A stretch of 64,000 bases of DNA from assembly GCF_902686445.1 (NCBI RefSeq), contig NC_062217.1, forward strand, positions 84,749,758-84,813,757, written 5' to 3'. The first letter of the stretch is position 1. Every line of letters begins with the position of its first letter. Both the position numbers and the translations under genes were made by a program. Of this stretch, positions 34,389-44,525 are shown in pieces. The DNA comes from Sciurus carolinensis (taxonomy: Eukaryota; Chordata; Mammalia; Rodentia; Sciuridae). The notes under the pieces are model-generated. The model did no database searches and was not told the origin of the DNA. It saw only the letters and a program-made list of their open reading frames with translations.

Positions 34389-35046
34389 CTTGTATCCCAC
34401 ATGGCAGAAATATTCAATGGAATATTATTTAGCCTTAAAAAAAAAAAAGAAATCCTATCATTTGCCACAATGTGGATGAACCTGAAGGACATTGTGCTAA
34501 GTGAAATAAACCTGACACAGAAAGAAAAATACTGCATGATTCTACTTCCACAAGGTGTCTGAAATAGTCAAACTCATAGAAGCAGAGACTAGAATGGTGG
34601 TTACCAGGATGGAGGTAGAGGGGTTAATGGGAAGTCTCTATTCAGTGGATATAAATTTTTAGTTATACAAGATGAATAAGTTCTGGAAATCTGCTATACA
34701 TTATGACTGTAGTTAACAACAATGTATTATGCACTCAAAGTTCTGCTAAGAGGGAAGATTTCATGTTAAATATTCTTACCATCAAAAGAAAGAAAACAAA
34801 GGAAACTTTTGGAGGTGATATGTGTATCACCTGATTTGTGGTGATAGTATTATGGGTGTATGAATATGTTCAAACTCATCAAGTTACATACACAGGGCTA
34901 GGGGTGTTGCTCGGTGGTAGAATGGGTGATTTGCACGATGAGTTCCTCGGTTTGAGTACCAGAATTACAAAGAAACACATAAGCAAAACGTTATGCACTA
35001 AACATACCATATTTTTGTATATCAATTATACCTCAAAAAGACTGCT
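34389..35046 (+). repeat. L1 (MA/MB-like) 3' end, right part
   Basis: Resumes as 'ttcaatggaatattatttagcc', then 'gccacaatgtggatgaacctg', 'attgtgctaagtgaaataaac', 'agcagagactagaatggtggt', 'gatgaataagttctggaaatc', 'gactgtagttaacaacaatg' and finally 'atatcaattatacctcaaaaa'. That is the 3' UTR order of L1MA/MB-type elements. An ID is inserted at 34893-34985. Confidence 0.87.
34893..34985 (+). repeat. ID element nested in L1
   Basis: gggctaggggtgttgctcggtggtag is the A-box part and 'ttcctcggtttgagtacc' the B-box part, followed by an A-rich tail. L1 3' UTR sequence lies on both sides, so it entered after the L1. Confidence 0.8.
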
Positions 35047-35249
35047 AAAAAATACTAGGACACAATAAGAAAGATCAAAGCGCTTCCTGAAAAATCTGTG
35101 TGCATCTCTCTTGTCTCTTCCCCAACTGTAATGCCCAAACCATAGCCCTGAGGATTAACGTAGCCACGGCCCTTGACTTGCTGCACTTTTAATACATTTT
35201 CCAATAAATAACTTCCCTCACATGAGAAAAAAGAAAAATGTTCTAAAAT
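35047..35249. other. unassigned DNA
   Basis: About 200 bp between two L1 3' ends. No feature recognised. Confidence 0.4.
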
Positions 35250-35378
35250 TGACTGTGATAATGGTTGCATAACTCTTTAAAAACACTAAAACCACCAAAT
35301 TGTACATTTTTAATGGGTCAGTGGTATGGTATATGATTACATCTTAGTAAAGTTGCTATTTATAAAAACAAACAAAAT
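35250..35378 (+). repeat. old L1 3' terminus
   Basis: 'gataatggttgcataactc', 'accaccaaattgtacattt', 'ggtatatgattacatcttag', 'taaagttgctatttataaa' match the terminal part of an older L1M 3' UTR. A second L1 end only 200 bp after the previous one means at least two insertions here. Confidence 0.75.
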
Positions 35379-35571
35379 GAGTGCACATGTTATTCAAAGT
35401 TCCCTAAATCTTAAGTGGGCACACAAATTCATAACATCTGCATGGATCTCCTTTGAGACAAAAGCCCAGCAAAAGAGGTTCTTTAAACCTCTTGCAGGCT
35501 AAGGAACAAGGCAATGTGCAGCCACGGAGTCTCTGAGCATCTGTGGGTCTATATGACTCTGTTCACATCAG

Positions 35572-35785
35572 TCTTTTTTTCTCTTTTTGTCCCCGGGATT
35601 GAACCCAGAGGTGCTTAACCACTAAGCCACATCTACAACCTTTTTTATATTTTATTTTGAGATGGGGTCTCACTAAGTTGCTCAGGGCCTCACCAAGTTG
35701 CTGTGGTTGGTTTTGAACTCGCAATCCTCCTGCCTCAGCCTCCAGAGCTGCTAGAATTATAAGAATGAGCCACCGAGCCCAGCTA
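35572..35785 (-). repeat. B1-dID composite SINE with TSD
   Basis: Reverse orientation: T-rich start, then the ID half (gggattgaacccagaggtgc, 'aaccactaagccacatc'), a T-rich linker, then the B1 half ('gagatggggtctcactaag', 'gaactcgcaatcctcctgcc', 'cacc gagcccagc'). cacatcag occurs on both sides (35564-35571 and 35786-35793). Confidence 0.94.
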
Positions 35786-35853
35786 CACATCAGATGCTTC
35801 TTTCAGCTAATATCAAACATCATCTTAAAATCCTTACAGGAACAGTAGTGTAA

Positions 35854-36019
35854 AACATTTAAGTAAATAAATACAAATATTCGTGTTGGAAACAATCTGC
35901 AATGGGAAATACTGAGATGGAGATGTCATTGACAGGCATTTGAACATGTAAGGTGTGCTGGAGACCATGAATGGTCAGAGTGAGTGCACTCTGCTTTGTC
36001 CACTGCAGTGCTATTACTA
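35854..36019 (+). repeat. 165-bp direct repeat, copy B
   Basis: Partner of 33662-33828, in the same direction and about 2.19 kb further on. Ends within the region where copy A grades into L1 ('cactgcagtgctatt'), but no L1 follows here. Confidence 0.8.
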
Positions 36020-36024
36020 ACATG

Positions 36025-36190
36025 TAATCATTCATTCATATATTCACCCAACAAATGTTCCTACAAATATTCACTTTAGTAGGAAATGTAGAAGGCAAGA
36101 ACATGAGTTTTCCACAAGCCCTGTCTTTAAAGAGCTAATTTTGAAAGTGAAGTCGTTAAACCACAAGGCGGAAAGTAGGAGGTGCTCAGA
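36025..36190 (-). repeat. L2 3' end, antisense
   Basis: 'tcattcattcatatattcac' and 'ccaacaaatgttcc' give the antisense L2 terminus. 'gtctttaaagagctaatt' fits the more internal 'ccctcaaggagctta' part. Confidence 0.6.
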
Positions 36191-36224
36191 AAGAGGACCA
36201 ATTTATACACCTATGGGATTTCTG

Positions 36225-36420
36225 TGAGTGTTCTCTCCTGCCAGGCAGTGTGCTCTGCATAATATAAATGCCATCTTGTCCAATCCTCACACTGGGGGCA
36301 GTTTTTCTCAATTGTCAGCTGAGGACATGGAGAGTCATGTGACAGGGCCACCGTAGATAGGACTGTGTCAGCTTTTCCACCACCTCCGTCTGCAGCTGCC
36401 CACTCTGTCTCATTCTCTGA
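36225..36420 (+). repeat. MIR SINE
   Basis: 'gccaggcagtgtgctctgc', 'atcttgtccaatcctcaca', 'tcagctgaggacatggagag', 'gtgacagggccaccg' in sense MIR order. Confidence 0.72.
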
Positions 36421-37172
36421 CCTGGCTCAGCTCCAGCTTCATATATCTTACCAGATATTTGAACAAAAACTGCTAACTTCGAGGCATCCAGTCCATTTAA
36501 CTTTATCTTTGTTTTCTGTTTTGAACCATTGAAATGATCAAATATTAAGTTTAGAGTTGTCCCCCTCAGGAGTCAGCAAAAAACAGACTACATAAAGGTT
36601 ATTTTTTCATTGAAATCAATGGTTTTGACAAACTAAATATCCTGATTGCAAAATTATTAAAGATGGACAAAGGTCAAAAATACTTAAGACGCACTCAATT
36701 ATAGTCTGGTAAGGGTTCTTTATTAGCTTTATATATCATGACCTTCAAAGGAAAAAATCAGTTCAGAGGAAAGAATAGAATTTAATTCCAAGAGTTAAAC
36801 CCATGACAGAAGAAACTAAGCATACATTAAATTCAATATAACACCAAATGAAATAGATGGCTCTAGAACACTATGATGAAGGTATGAATGTGTCTCTGCT
36901 GGGATAGAAAGGCAAGGGACTCTACAAGCAGTTCCATACATGGAAATCAGAGACTATGCTTCAAAAGCCTGTGAGAGATCCAAGTATTTAAAACAAAAAG
37001 CATTTCAAAATGGTACAATGTACAAGGCCAGAATACAATAGTAAACAAATGACTAATATAATAAAAGAATCAAAGTGCTTATGAGGTATTAATAGGAGAA
37101 TTGTGATTATTTTAACATAAATCCACAACTTTCAAATTCAGTTTGGGTCAAGAGTTTAAAGCTTATGTTTTC
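36421..37172. other. unassigned DNA
   Basis: About 750 bp, AT-rich. No recognised feature. Confidence 0.45.
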
Positions 37173-37186
37173 AAATACTGAAACAA

Positions 37187-37284
37187 GGGGACTGGAGAAA
37201 TAGCTCAGCGGTAGAATATAATAAGCTCAGCATGTGAGACTGGGTTCGATTGGCGGCACTGCAAAAGAAATAAATAATTAAAAT
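37187..37284 (+). repeat. ID element with 14-bp TSD
   Basis: gggactggagaaatagctcagcggtag is the A-box part, 'actgggttcgattggcgg' the B-box part, followed by an A-rich tail. aaatactgaaacaa (37173-37186) and aaatgctgaaacaa (37285-37298) match in 13 of 14 bases. This is the cleanest ID insertion of the window. Confidence 0.95.
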
Positions 37285-37298
37285 AAATGCTGAAACAA

Positions 37299-37878
37299 AG
37301 TCCCTCTGGCACCATAGACCAATATTCAGGGAAAACCCAAAGTATTTGGGAAATGTTATGGGGAGAATTTTTCTTTTATTTTTTCTAGAGGCAAGGTTAG
37401 ATTTGGGGAGGTTTTGTGTTTTGTTTTGTTTTATATTTGTAACTGCAAAATAAAAGACTAAATAACTAGGATAAGTTTTTAATCATTTCAGAAGCCAGAA
37501 AAGGTGCTTCTAAATACTAAAATTAGTACCTACCATTAGAACTTAAAACAATTCAGTAACTGTATCAGGTCTGCTTTTACATTGTCCCTGTAGCAGTATC
37601 TTCCTCTACTCACATATACATGAACTTTTTTATATACAATTACTTTTTAAAAAAGGATTTACTTATCAATAATTTGACCTTAGGGATTTTCTTAGAGCAA
37701 TTTCCCAATGACCTGAGCAGAAAGCAACTTCCCTAATTTGATTTAATCCTTGCGGTGTAAATACTTCAATAAAAATGTTCTTTTAGAGACAAGTATCCAT
37801 GAAATAGCCTTCTTAAGGTACCACAAAAGCAATATTTTTACAATGCTGGTGTGTGGTCCCAAGAACGACCTGCCAATA
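37299..37878. other. unassigned AT-rich DNA
   Basis: No recognised feature in about 580 bp. Confidence 0.45.
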
Positions 37879-38090
37879 ACATGGTCATGTGTTGCTTAGC
37901 AACAGGAACACATTCTGAGAACCGAGTGTTTAGGAAGTTTTGTGGTCCTGGGAACATCACAGAATGTGCTTACAACAAACCTAGATGGTATAGCCTATGA
38001 CACACCTTATTGTTCCTACTCTATAAGACTGTACAGCTGTCACTGCACTGAATACTGTGAGCAGTTGTAATAAATGCTAAGAACTAGGAA
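37879..38090 (+). mobile_element. Tigger-like DNA transposon fragment
   Basis: 'tcatgtgttgcttagcaac', 'aacacattctgagaaccg', 'gggaacatcacagaatgtgc', 'aaacctagatggtatagcc', 'gactgtacagctgtcactg', 'tactgtgagcagttgtaa'. Same family as 25188-25331 but in the opposite direction and longer. The far end and transposase are missing. Confidence 0.75.
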
Positions 38091-39942
38091 TATTTTAGCT
38101 TCATTAAAATCCTATAGGACCCCTGGAGTATATGTGCTCCATCCTTGACTAGAAGACCATTATGCAGCACGTGATTTAGTTGTTTTTCTATCATACATAG
38201 ATCTCTGCCAATACAGTGCAAAGCTGCTGCATGTACTCTTTCCTCTTGCAAGTTAGGAGTCGGTTTGACGACTGTGATAATCTCTCTGTACCCTGGCTTC
38301 TTCGGTTGGCCCTCCTCATTGTTCCCACAGTTTCTGCCAGTGGTCATATTGCTGCAGTCTGCCACCACTGGGCAATCAAAGGGTCCCATCCCCACCCCCA
38401 CCCCCATGTATCTCCATCCTCCTCCTAGAGGCTGGGGACCACATTTCATTCTCTGCTTCAAGCCTAAAATGCAGCCAAACATCTCCCAGGCACTTGGTAA
38501 ATGTTTATGAATGAAGAACTACCTTGATTCAAAGAGCTGATTCTTCCAATGCAGACAGTATGGCCAGAGAAGAGTTTGACAGATGTGGAAAGAAGGCCCA
38601 GGACAGAAAGAGTTTCTTGAGTAACAGTTCACGAATTCCTCCAAAGGAAGTCACTGAAGGTTGACCACTATGCTCACTCCTTACAGTTGTATTTGTATGG
38701 TTGTCTGTACACTGGAGATAAATGTTTATAAACAGTGTACGCTTCTCAATTACAATGTGGTTTTGTCGTCATTATAAAGTCCTGAGTTAAAGAATGTATT
38801 TAAGTATTATTAAGATAGATCCCTGGAAGACACTACTGAAGATGCTGTTGAAACCCAAGAGTTCAAAGGGGCTGAGTCACAACACTCCTGAAGACACACA
38901 TTTTTGGAAAGACTTATCATTCCAGTTTAGTACACCTCATAAAGCAGTAACAATTATTTCACCATTCTTCAGAAATCATGAACAATTAACTAGAAAAGAA
39001 AAGCAAGGAAAAATCTTTCTTCCATAAACTGTGGGATTTGTTGACTTAGCTGTAAAGATTGCCTTTCCCATAAAAGATGCAGAAAAAAATCTGAAAGCAA
39101 TTCAATAAATATATCATATAGACAAATACAATACAGATAAAAAGAAAAAACAATTAGTATTCAAAATCAAAAAATTTCAATTTTGTTAAATTCAAGATTC
39201 CCACTTTAAAAGAGTAATTTTATATAGCATGGTATCCTGATACAATCAAAATCTCAGTCGCAAAAAGCAAAATCTCTCAAGTAGTTTCCCTCACCCAACT
39301 ACCTCACAATTTGGAGCATAAATCATTCCCATAAGTGGTTCATGTGCCATTCTCATCCTTGATGAATGCCATAATTTTGGCAAAAATTAAAGTCATAGCA
39401 CTGGCTATTTTTGTTATGCAAACATACTAAAAAGGATTCTGGCAATTTTTCATATTGAATCAAAGTATGTTTTCCATCTTGGTATAACTTTGTAACTGAA
39501 TCAACTTTTTCTCCTCAAACTTACTAAGCTACTGAAACCTATTTTTGAATAACATGAGAAAATAAAAAGGTATCCAAGGCAAACTTAAATGTTAATTCTG
39601 AAGATTTTGTCTGTACAGTGTAGCGTGTAATTCCATAAATATGTTAAAAAGCTCTGTTCTGATTTAACACACATATGTTCAAATGTGTTTTATGTTACTT
39701 TGAAGGATGATTTCCCATCAGTCTCGGATTGTACTAAAATAGAGATTTGTAAACTCTCATCTTCTCACATACAGTGGAACTCTTATTGACTCTCATATTC
39801 TGAAATAAGATTCTTGCCCACTTAACAAGCCAGGCATTCATTTAAGGTCAGAGTTTCTAATAATTTTGTAACAGGCTCTTACTTAGAAGACATGATTTGA
39901 CTCATAGTAGGTTTATATTTTTATAGTATAGCTGTACTGCAC
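38091..39942. other. unassigned DNA with a weak L2-like end
   Basis: No gene. A possible L2 3' end lies at about 38470-38515 (cccaggcacttggtaaatg, gaatgaag). The 132-codon minus-strand frame at 38084-38482 has no recognisable domain and low-complexity Gly/Val near its start, from a (CCCCCA)n patch. The rest is AT-rich. Confidence 0.45.
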
Positions 39943-40140
39943 AAATAATAATTTTTAAAAATAGAAATTGATTCTCTGGCAGTGTAGTGATTCATAGAGA
40001 GATGTTTCTACAGGTTTTAAGATATCATTTTATTTTCATAATTATAATTTTATAACTTGATGATTTATGCAAAAACCTATTCTGAAAGAGTGAAAAGGCA
40101 CAAGAATTTTAACAAATAGAATTCAGGAAAAATCCCCTTT
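39943..40140 (+). repeat. 200-bp direct repeat, copy C
   Basis: Aligns with 41494-41700 in the same direction. Shared blocks include 'ataatttttaaaaatagaaatt', 'agatgttt', 'aattttataacttgatgatt', 'gagtgaaaa' and 'attttaacaaatagaa'. Not recognised as a known family. Confidence 0.8.
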
Positions 40141-40833
40141 CAACACAAAGGAAAAGCAGAACAAACAGTCTGCTGTTAGCAGTGAAAAGAGATACTCAGG
40201 CAAAAGACCTGTTTTTCCACATTTGCGTAATCCTTATTTGAAGATTTATCAACATTTGTGGACATTTCTGTATGTAAATATTGTTGTATGTGTACTTCTT
40301 AAGTATTGGCATTATTCCTTGACTTATCAACATTCTTAGGTAGAAAAATGCTATATAAATGTGAAACTAAGGATGTGCCAGGAACTAAGCTGGGCTCTAC
40401 ATCTGCCTGATAGTTTACAAGAACTGCATCAATGCAGAAGCAATCTAGCGGGTAGTATCTAATTCCAAAAAGTTCACCTGCAAGAACGTCTGCCCAAGCC
40501 ATGGGTTTCGTCACATGACACTCTTCTATCAGTTGCACTCTGAGCATATCTCAAAGCAAAGCAGTGGCCCCAGAACATCATTTTGAAATAACTTGCTATT
40601 TGGAATTTTTTAAAAAGGATTTAGAAATGACAGAAGGAAATGACAAAAAGTCATCATACTAGAATTTAGAAATGTTTTTATTTTGATTTACACATTGCTG
40701 CTGAAGGGGAATGCAAAGGTTAGATATGATCACAATATTTTCACTGTTTAGGGGTCTCGAAGGTCAGACCAGCTTCTCACTCTAGCAGGTGTCGTCCTTG
40801 ACCCTCAACACCAGGATTCCATCATGAGGGGCT
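40141..40833. other. unassigned DNA
   Basis: About 690 bp, no recognised feature. Confidence 0.45.
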
Positions 40834-40839
40834 TATATA

Positions 40840-40883
<44 letters not shown>
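40834..40883. repeat. (AT)n microsatellite
   Basis: About 40 uninterrupted AT bases within a 50-bp AT tract. Confidence 0.95.
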
Positions 40884-40885
<2 letters not shown>

Positions 40886-40920
40886 ATACATATGTTACTA
40901 TATATATTTATAGATACACT

Positions 40921-40993
40921 TTTTCTCAGTACTGGGGATGGAACCCAGGGCCTTGTGCATGCACTCTATCACTGAGCCACATGCACAGTCCTT
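40921..40993 (-). repeat. ID element, antisense
   Basis: agtactggggatggaacccag is the reverse of the B-box end and 'ctctatcactgagccacatg' the reverse of the A-box end. Placed just after the AT microsatellite and a short AT-rich spacer. Confidence 0.85.
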
Positions 40994-41493
40994 GGAGCTG
41001 CAGCATATGCCGAATCCCCAAGAGACTACATGGAAAGATGTAGGTGGCCATTTCCTCTTGTCTTAGTTGACAATCACATCTTTATATATCATTCATTGAA
41101 CAAAAATAGTAGAAAAGTGATTATAGTCATTAATTTTGAAAATACTATTAACTCTGAACCTTTCTTCCAAAGGTTTTCCTATTAAACTATCATTTAAGCA
41201 GTAAGTACTTGAAGAGATATTTAAGTCATAAGATGTGTTGAAGATATGTGTTTTCCACTAAGTAGAAGACACAAAGGAGCTCTCCCCCACCCTCTCTCTC
41301 GATGTCTCTCTCTCTCTCTGAGACAATAAAAGTGAGTTGACTACATCACCAAACTCTCACACTCTCTCCTGAAACACCACAGATGAAAATGCTGGTAGCA
41401 CACAAAAATTCAATTTTTGAACCAGTGCTACTACTTCTATGCCTTCTGCTATTATTTGCTTAAATTGATGTTAAATAACATCAGCTTAAAAAT
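40994..41493. other. unassigned DNA with a short TC tract
   Basis: A TC-rich stretch lies at 41290-41321 (ctctctctcgatgtctctctc). Otherwise no feature. Confidence 0.45.
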
Positions 41494-41700
41494 TAAATGA
41501 TAATTTTTAGAATTAGAAATTTTTTCTCTAACCCAATTAAATTGAGATGTTTCCTTGTGTTTCAAGTTTTCTTTTTATTTCATGATTACAATTTTATAAC
41601 TTGATGATTTTCTGCAGAAAAAAAAAAAATCCTGAAAGAATTATTCTGAGAGAGTGAAAACGCACAAAAATTTTAACAAATAGAACTTGGGAAAAACCTT
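41494..41700 (+). repeat. 200-bp direct repeat, copy D
   Basis: Partner of 39943-40140, about 1.55 kb further on. It has an internal A12 run and about 25 extra bases near 41619-41645 that include a partial repetition of 'ctgaaag/ctgagag'. Confidence 0.8.
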
Positions 41701-41729
41701 CACATCACAACTGAGATATTGAATAGTCA

Positions 41730-41860
41730 AAATAAAGGAACTTTGGCACTGGAACTCCTTAAATACCTTCCATTTTACAGATGAGGAAACTGAGCCCACA
41801 GAACTGAAGGGACTTGCTAAAAGTGGTACATAAATTAGAGACAAGAATTTGGGAGAACTA
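41730..41860 (+). repeat. MIR SINE fragment
   Basis: 'ccattttacagatgaggaaactgag' in its usual place, then 'aagggacttgctaaaagtgg' and 'agagacaagaatttggg'. Sense orientation. Confidence 0.82.
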
Positions 41861-43874
41861 GTAAATTTTCATTGTAATTATGACTTTCAAATTTTAAAAA
41901 AATTCTTCTGATGATAGAATACAGTATTTCTTTTATACAAATGTTTTCTTAAAAAGGTTTAGAGAGCTGAAATAGCTGTGAACTCCTCAAATTCCATTCC
42001 TTGTGATAGAATTGGAATGGACCTTTTACAATGTATTACAAATTCCAAAGGCAGGAAGGAGGAATGAGCTAGACATCTCAGATGGAAAAGGAAAAAAACA
42101 ATCTCCCCCTCTAAGAACAAGCTACAGTCAACATGTCATTTAGATAAATTAATATCTTCACTCCCCAAAACTCAGCCAGATATTTTTATTTTGTTGTGGG
42201 GGGTGGTAATTTTTGATTTATGGAGAGTCTCAAGAATTTGTTGCTTAATTCTACTTTGGTAATAAAACTCTTGGATATCGTTATTTTGAAATATTTTAGA
42301 TAGTCCATCATCAGAAGCCCTCATCTCCTACAAGTTGTTCAGCTCTTTCCTATTTCATACATTTTGTCCTTAATCATTCCTCCGGAAGACTTTTGAACTG
42401 TAAACAATCCGGATTTAAGACCTTTAACATCAGGGGAAACATCAATATGAAACACACCCTAACAGATATTTAAACTCTCATGTGCTTTCTATAATTCTCC
42501 TAGCTACTGCCTAGAGTGGTTATCCAGGATAACTGTAGTGTTTAAACAAGGGTGTGCAATATGGGGTCAAGGGGAGTCGGATGGGTTAATGTTTGCACAG
42601 TACTTTGGACTAGACAAACTCGACACTGGTCCTATTGTACTAAATATAAAAGGTGCTTTATTTGACACCGGAGGCCAAACAATGGTAAAATAAAATGTTA
42701 AGTGTAGGAGTTGAAGGAAAGGAGGAAAGAGGCTACACTGCTATAAAATTGATGTACAAATCCCTCTGAATTTCAAGGATCCCCATTGGCTAAGCCTCTT
42801 CTGCTGCTTTCCATGCTGTGGAAATAGACAAACTCCAACTCTGCTCTCTGAACAAGGTGTTTGCAACTGCGATTCTCGGTGCTATTGCTATTCATTCAAG
42901 TCTTTGCAGGCATATTGAAATCATTTCACCTTACAGAGAAGATGTCTAAGAAATGAAGCTAAGATATAAAATGAATAACTTGAACAATGTGGCCTCTCAC
43001 ATCTCTGCCTTTTCTAAAAGTCTATGACTTACATGGCATAATGGAATGGGACTGACTATTTCTTAACTTCCCTAGAAATCATTCATGTACAAATTTAACA
43101 AATATCTGTCAGCAGTCAATGTGGGAAAGAGACAGTGGAAGGGGCTCAGAGGCATATGAAATTAATACATCCTGGGTCTGTCCTGGAGTAGACTGGGGTA
43201 TAGCAGAACAGAGGGCACCTACCTCACCTGCTTTGATGAGTCACCCAGGAGAGGTACTGCACCCACAGGTGTGACAGAAATTAGACATTTGATTGGGGAA
43301 AACCAGAGAGTCCAATGAACAGAGAGACATTTCTGCCAAACTTTTAAAGAGGTTGCAGATTTAAATGAAGAATGATAAGGTCTCCATTCAGGATCCCATT
43401 AAAATATTATGAGAGATTTAGTTTTTTAAATAAAACTCAACCTACTCTAAAGTAAAGGGAGAATGACAAAGAGAGGCCTTCTTTTTGCAGAGGATATCAA
43501 AGAGCTCAAACCCCTCTGGCAGAGAACGGGCAGGGGGAGTAAGGAGAAAATCATCCCCATTAAAAAGAAACAGCTGGCCCCTGAGTGGTCCAGAGCCTAT
43601 AAAACTCACACTTTGTCACTTTCCAATTAATATTCTCTTTGGATCTAAGTCTTTGGCCAGTAAAAGTCCATCTTCAAAAGAACAAGCAAGAGTGTTTTCT
43701 AACCAGAAAAAGAAGTACACCCTATTGTCACATTTCCTAACAATGCTGCTCCTACCTTCAAATATGAGTGAAACCTTGGTTCATTCTAAAAATTGCTTAC
43801 TAAGGCGCTGTCTGTTCCATGGACAGACAGCTGTGAGCAGCAAGAAGACTCCACCTGCCCTCAAGTAGTTTACA
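41861..43874. other. unassigned DNA
   Basis: About 2 kb without a recognised repeat. A 127-codon plus-strand frame at 43485-43868 is Ser/Lys-rich and resembles no family I know. Confidence 0.45.
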
Positions 43875-44356
43875 GGTTTTTTGTTTGTCTCTTTGTTCAC
43901 TTTGATTTTTGGTACCTCTCTCTGGTTTAGGTATCAGGGTGATATTGGCTTCATAGAACGAGTTTGGGAGGGTTCCCTCCTCTTCTATTTTATGGAATAC
44001 TTTGAGAAGTATTGGAATGAGCTCTTCTTTAAAGGTTTTGTAGAACTCAGCTGAAAACCCATCTGGTCTGGACTTTTCTTTGTTGATAGGCTTTTGATGA
44101 CTTCATCTATTTCATTACTTGAAATTGATCTATTTAAATTGTGTATGTCCTCCTCATTCAGTTTAGGCAATTCATATGTCTCTAGAAACCTGTTGATGTC
44201 TTCGAAATTTTCTATTTTGTTGGAGTATAGATTTTCAAAATAGCTTCTAATTATGTTTTGTATTTCAGTCGTGTCTGTTGTGATATTTCCTTGTTCATTC
44301 CAAATTTTAGTAACTTGGGTTTTCTCTCGTCTTCTCTTTGTTAGTGTGGCTAAAGG
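43875..44356 (-). repeat. L1 ORF2 (RT N-terminal) fragment
   Basis: Minus-strand translation at 44170-43985 reads MPKLNEEDIHNLNRSISSNE and then [12 protein letters not shown], the conserved stretch just before the L1 reverse transcriptase. The frame decays afterwards. Neither the active-site motif of the RT nor the endonuclease is present. Confidence 0.92.
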
Positions 44357-44525
44357 ATTAAACCCAAGGGTACTTTACACTGATTTACATCCCCAGCCCC
44401 TTTTTGTGTAATTTTTTTTTTTGAGACAGGACCTCACTAGGTTGCAAGGGGGACCTCAAACTTGTGACCCTCCTGAGTCCACCTCCCAAATCACTGGGAT
44501 TACAGGTATGCACCAGCACTCTTGA
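44357..44525 (-). repeat. B1-dID composite SINE, antisense, no A tail
   Basis: ID half 'attaaacccaagggtac' and 'ctgatttacatccccagcc', linker with T9, then B1 half 'gagacaggacctcactagg', 'caaacttgtgaccctcctg', 'gggattacaggtatgcacc'. The T-rich end expected at 44357 is missing, so the SINE abuts L1 directly. Confidence 0.9.

Noticed and set aside
34241..34537. 98-codon minus-strand frame with Tyr-Ile and His-Thr runs
   Set aside because: Translation of the TA/GT microsatellite and L1 sequence.
38084..38482. 132-codon minus-strand frame
   Set aside because: No domain or similarity that I recognise, partly simple-sequence and partly L2-like DNA.
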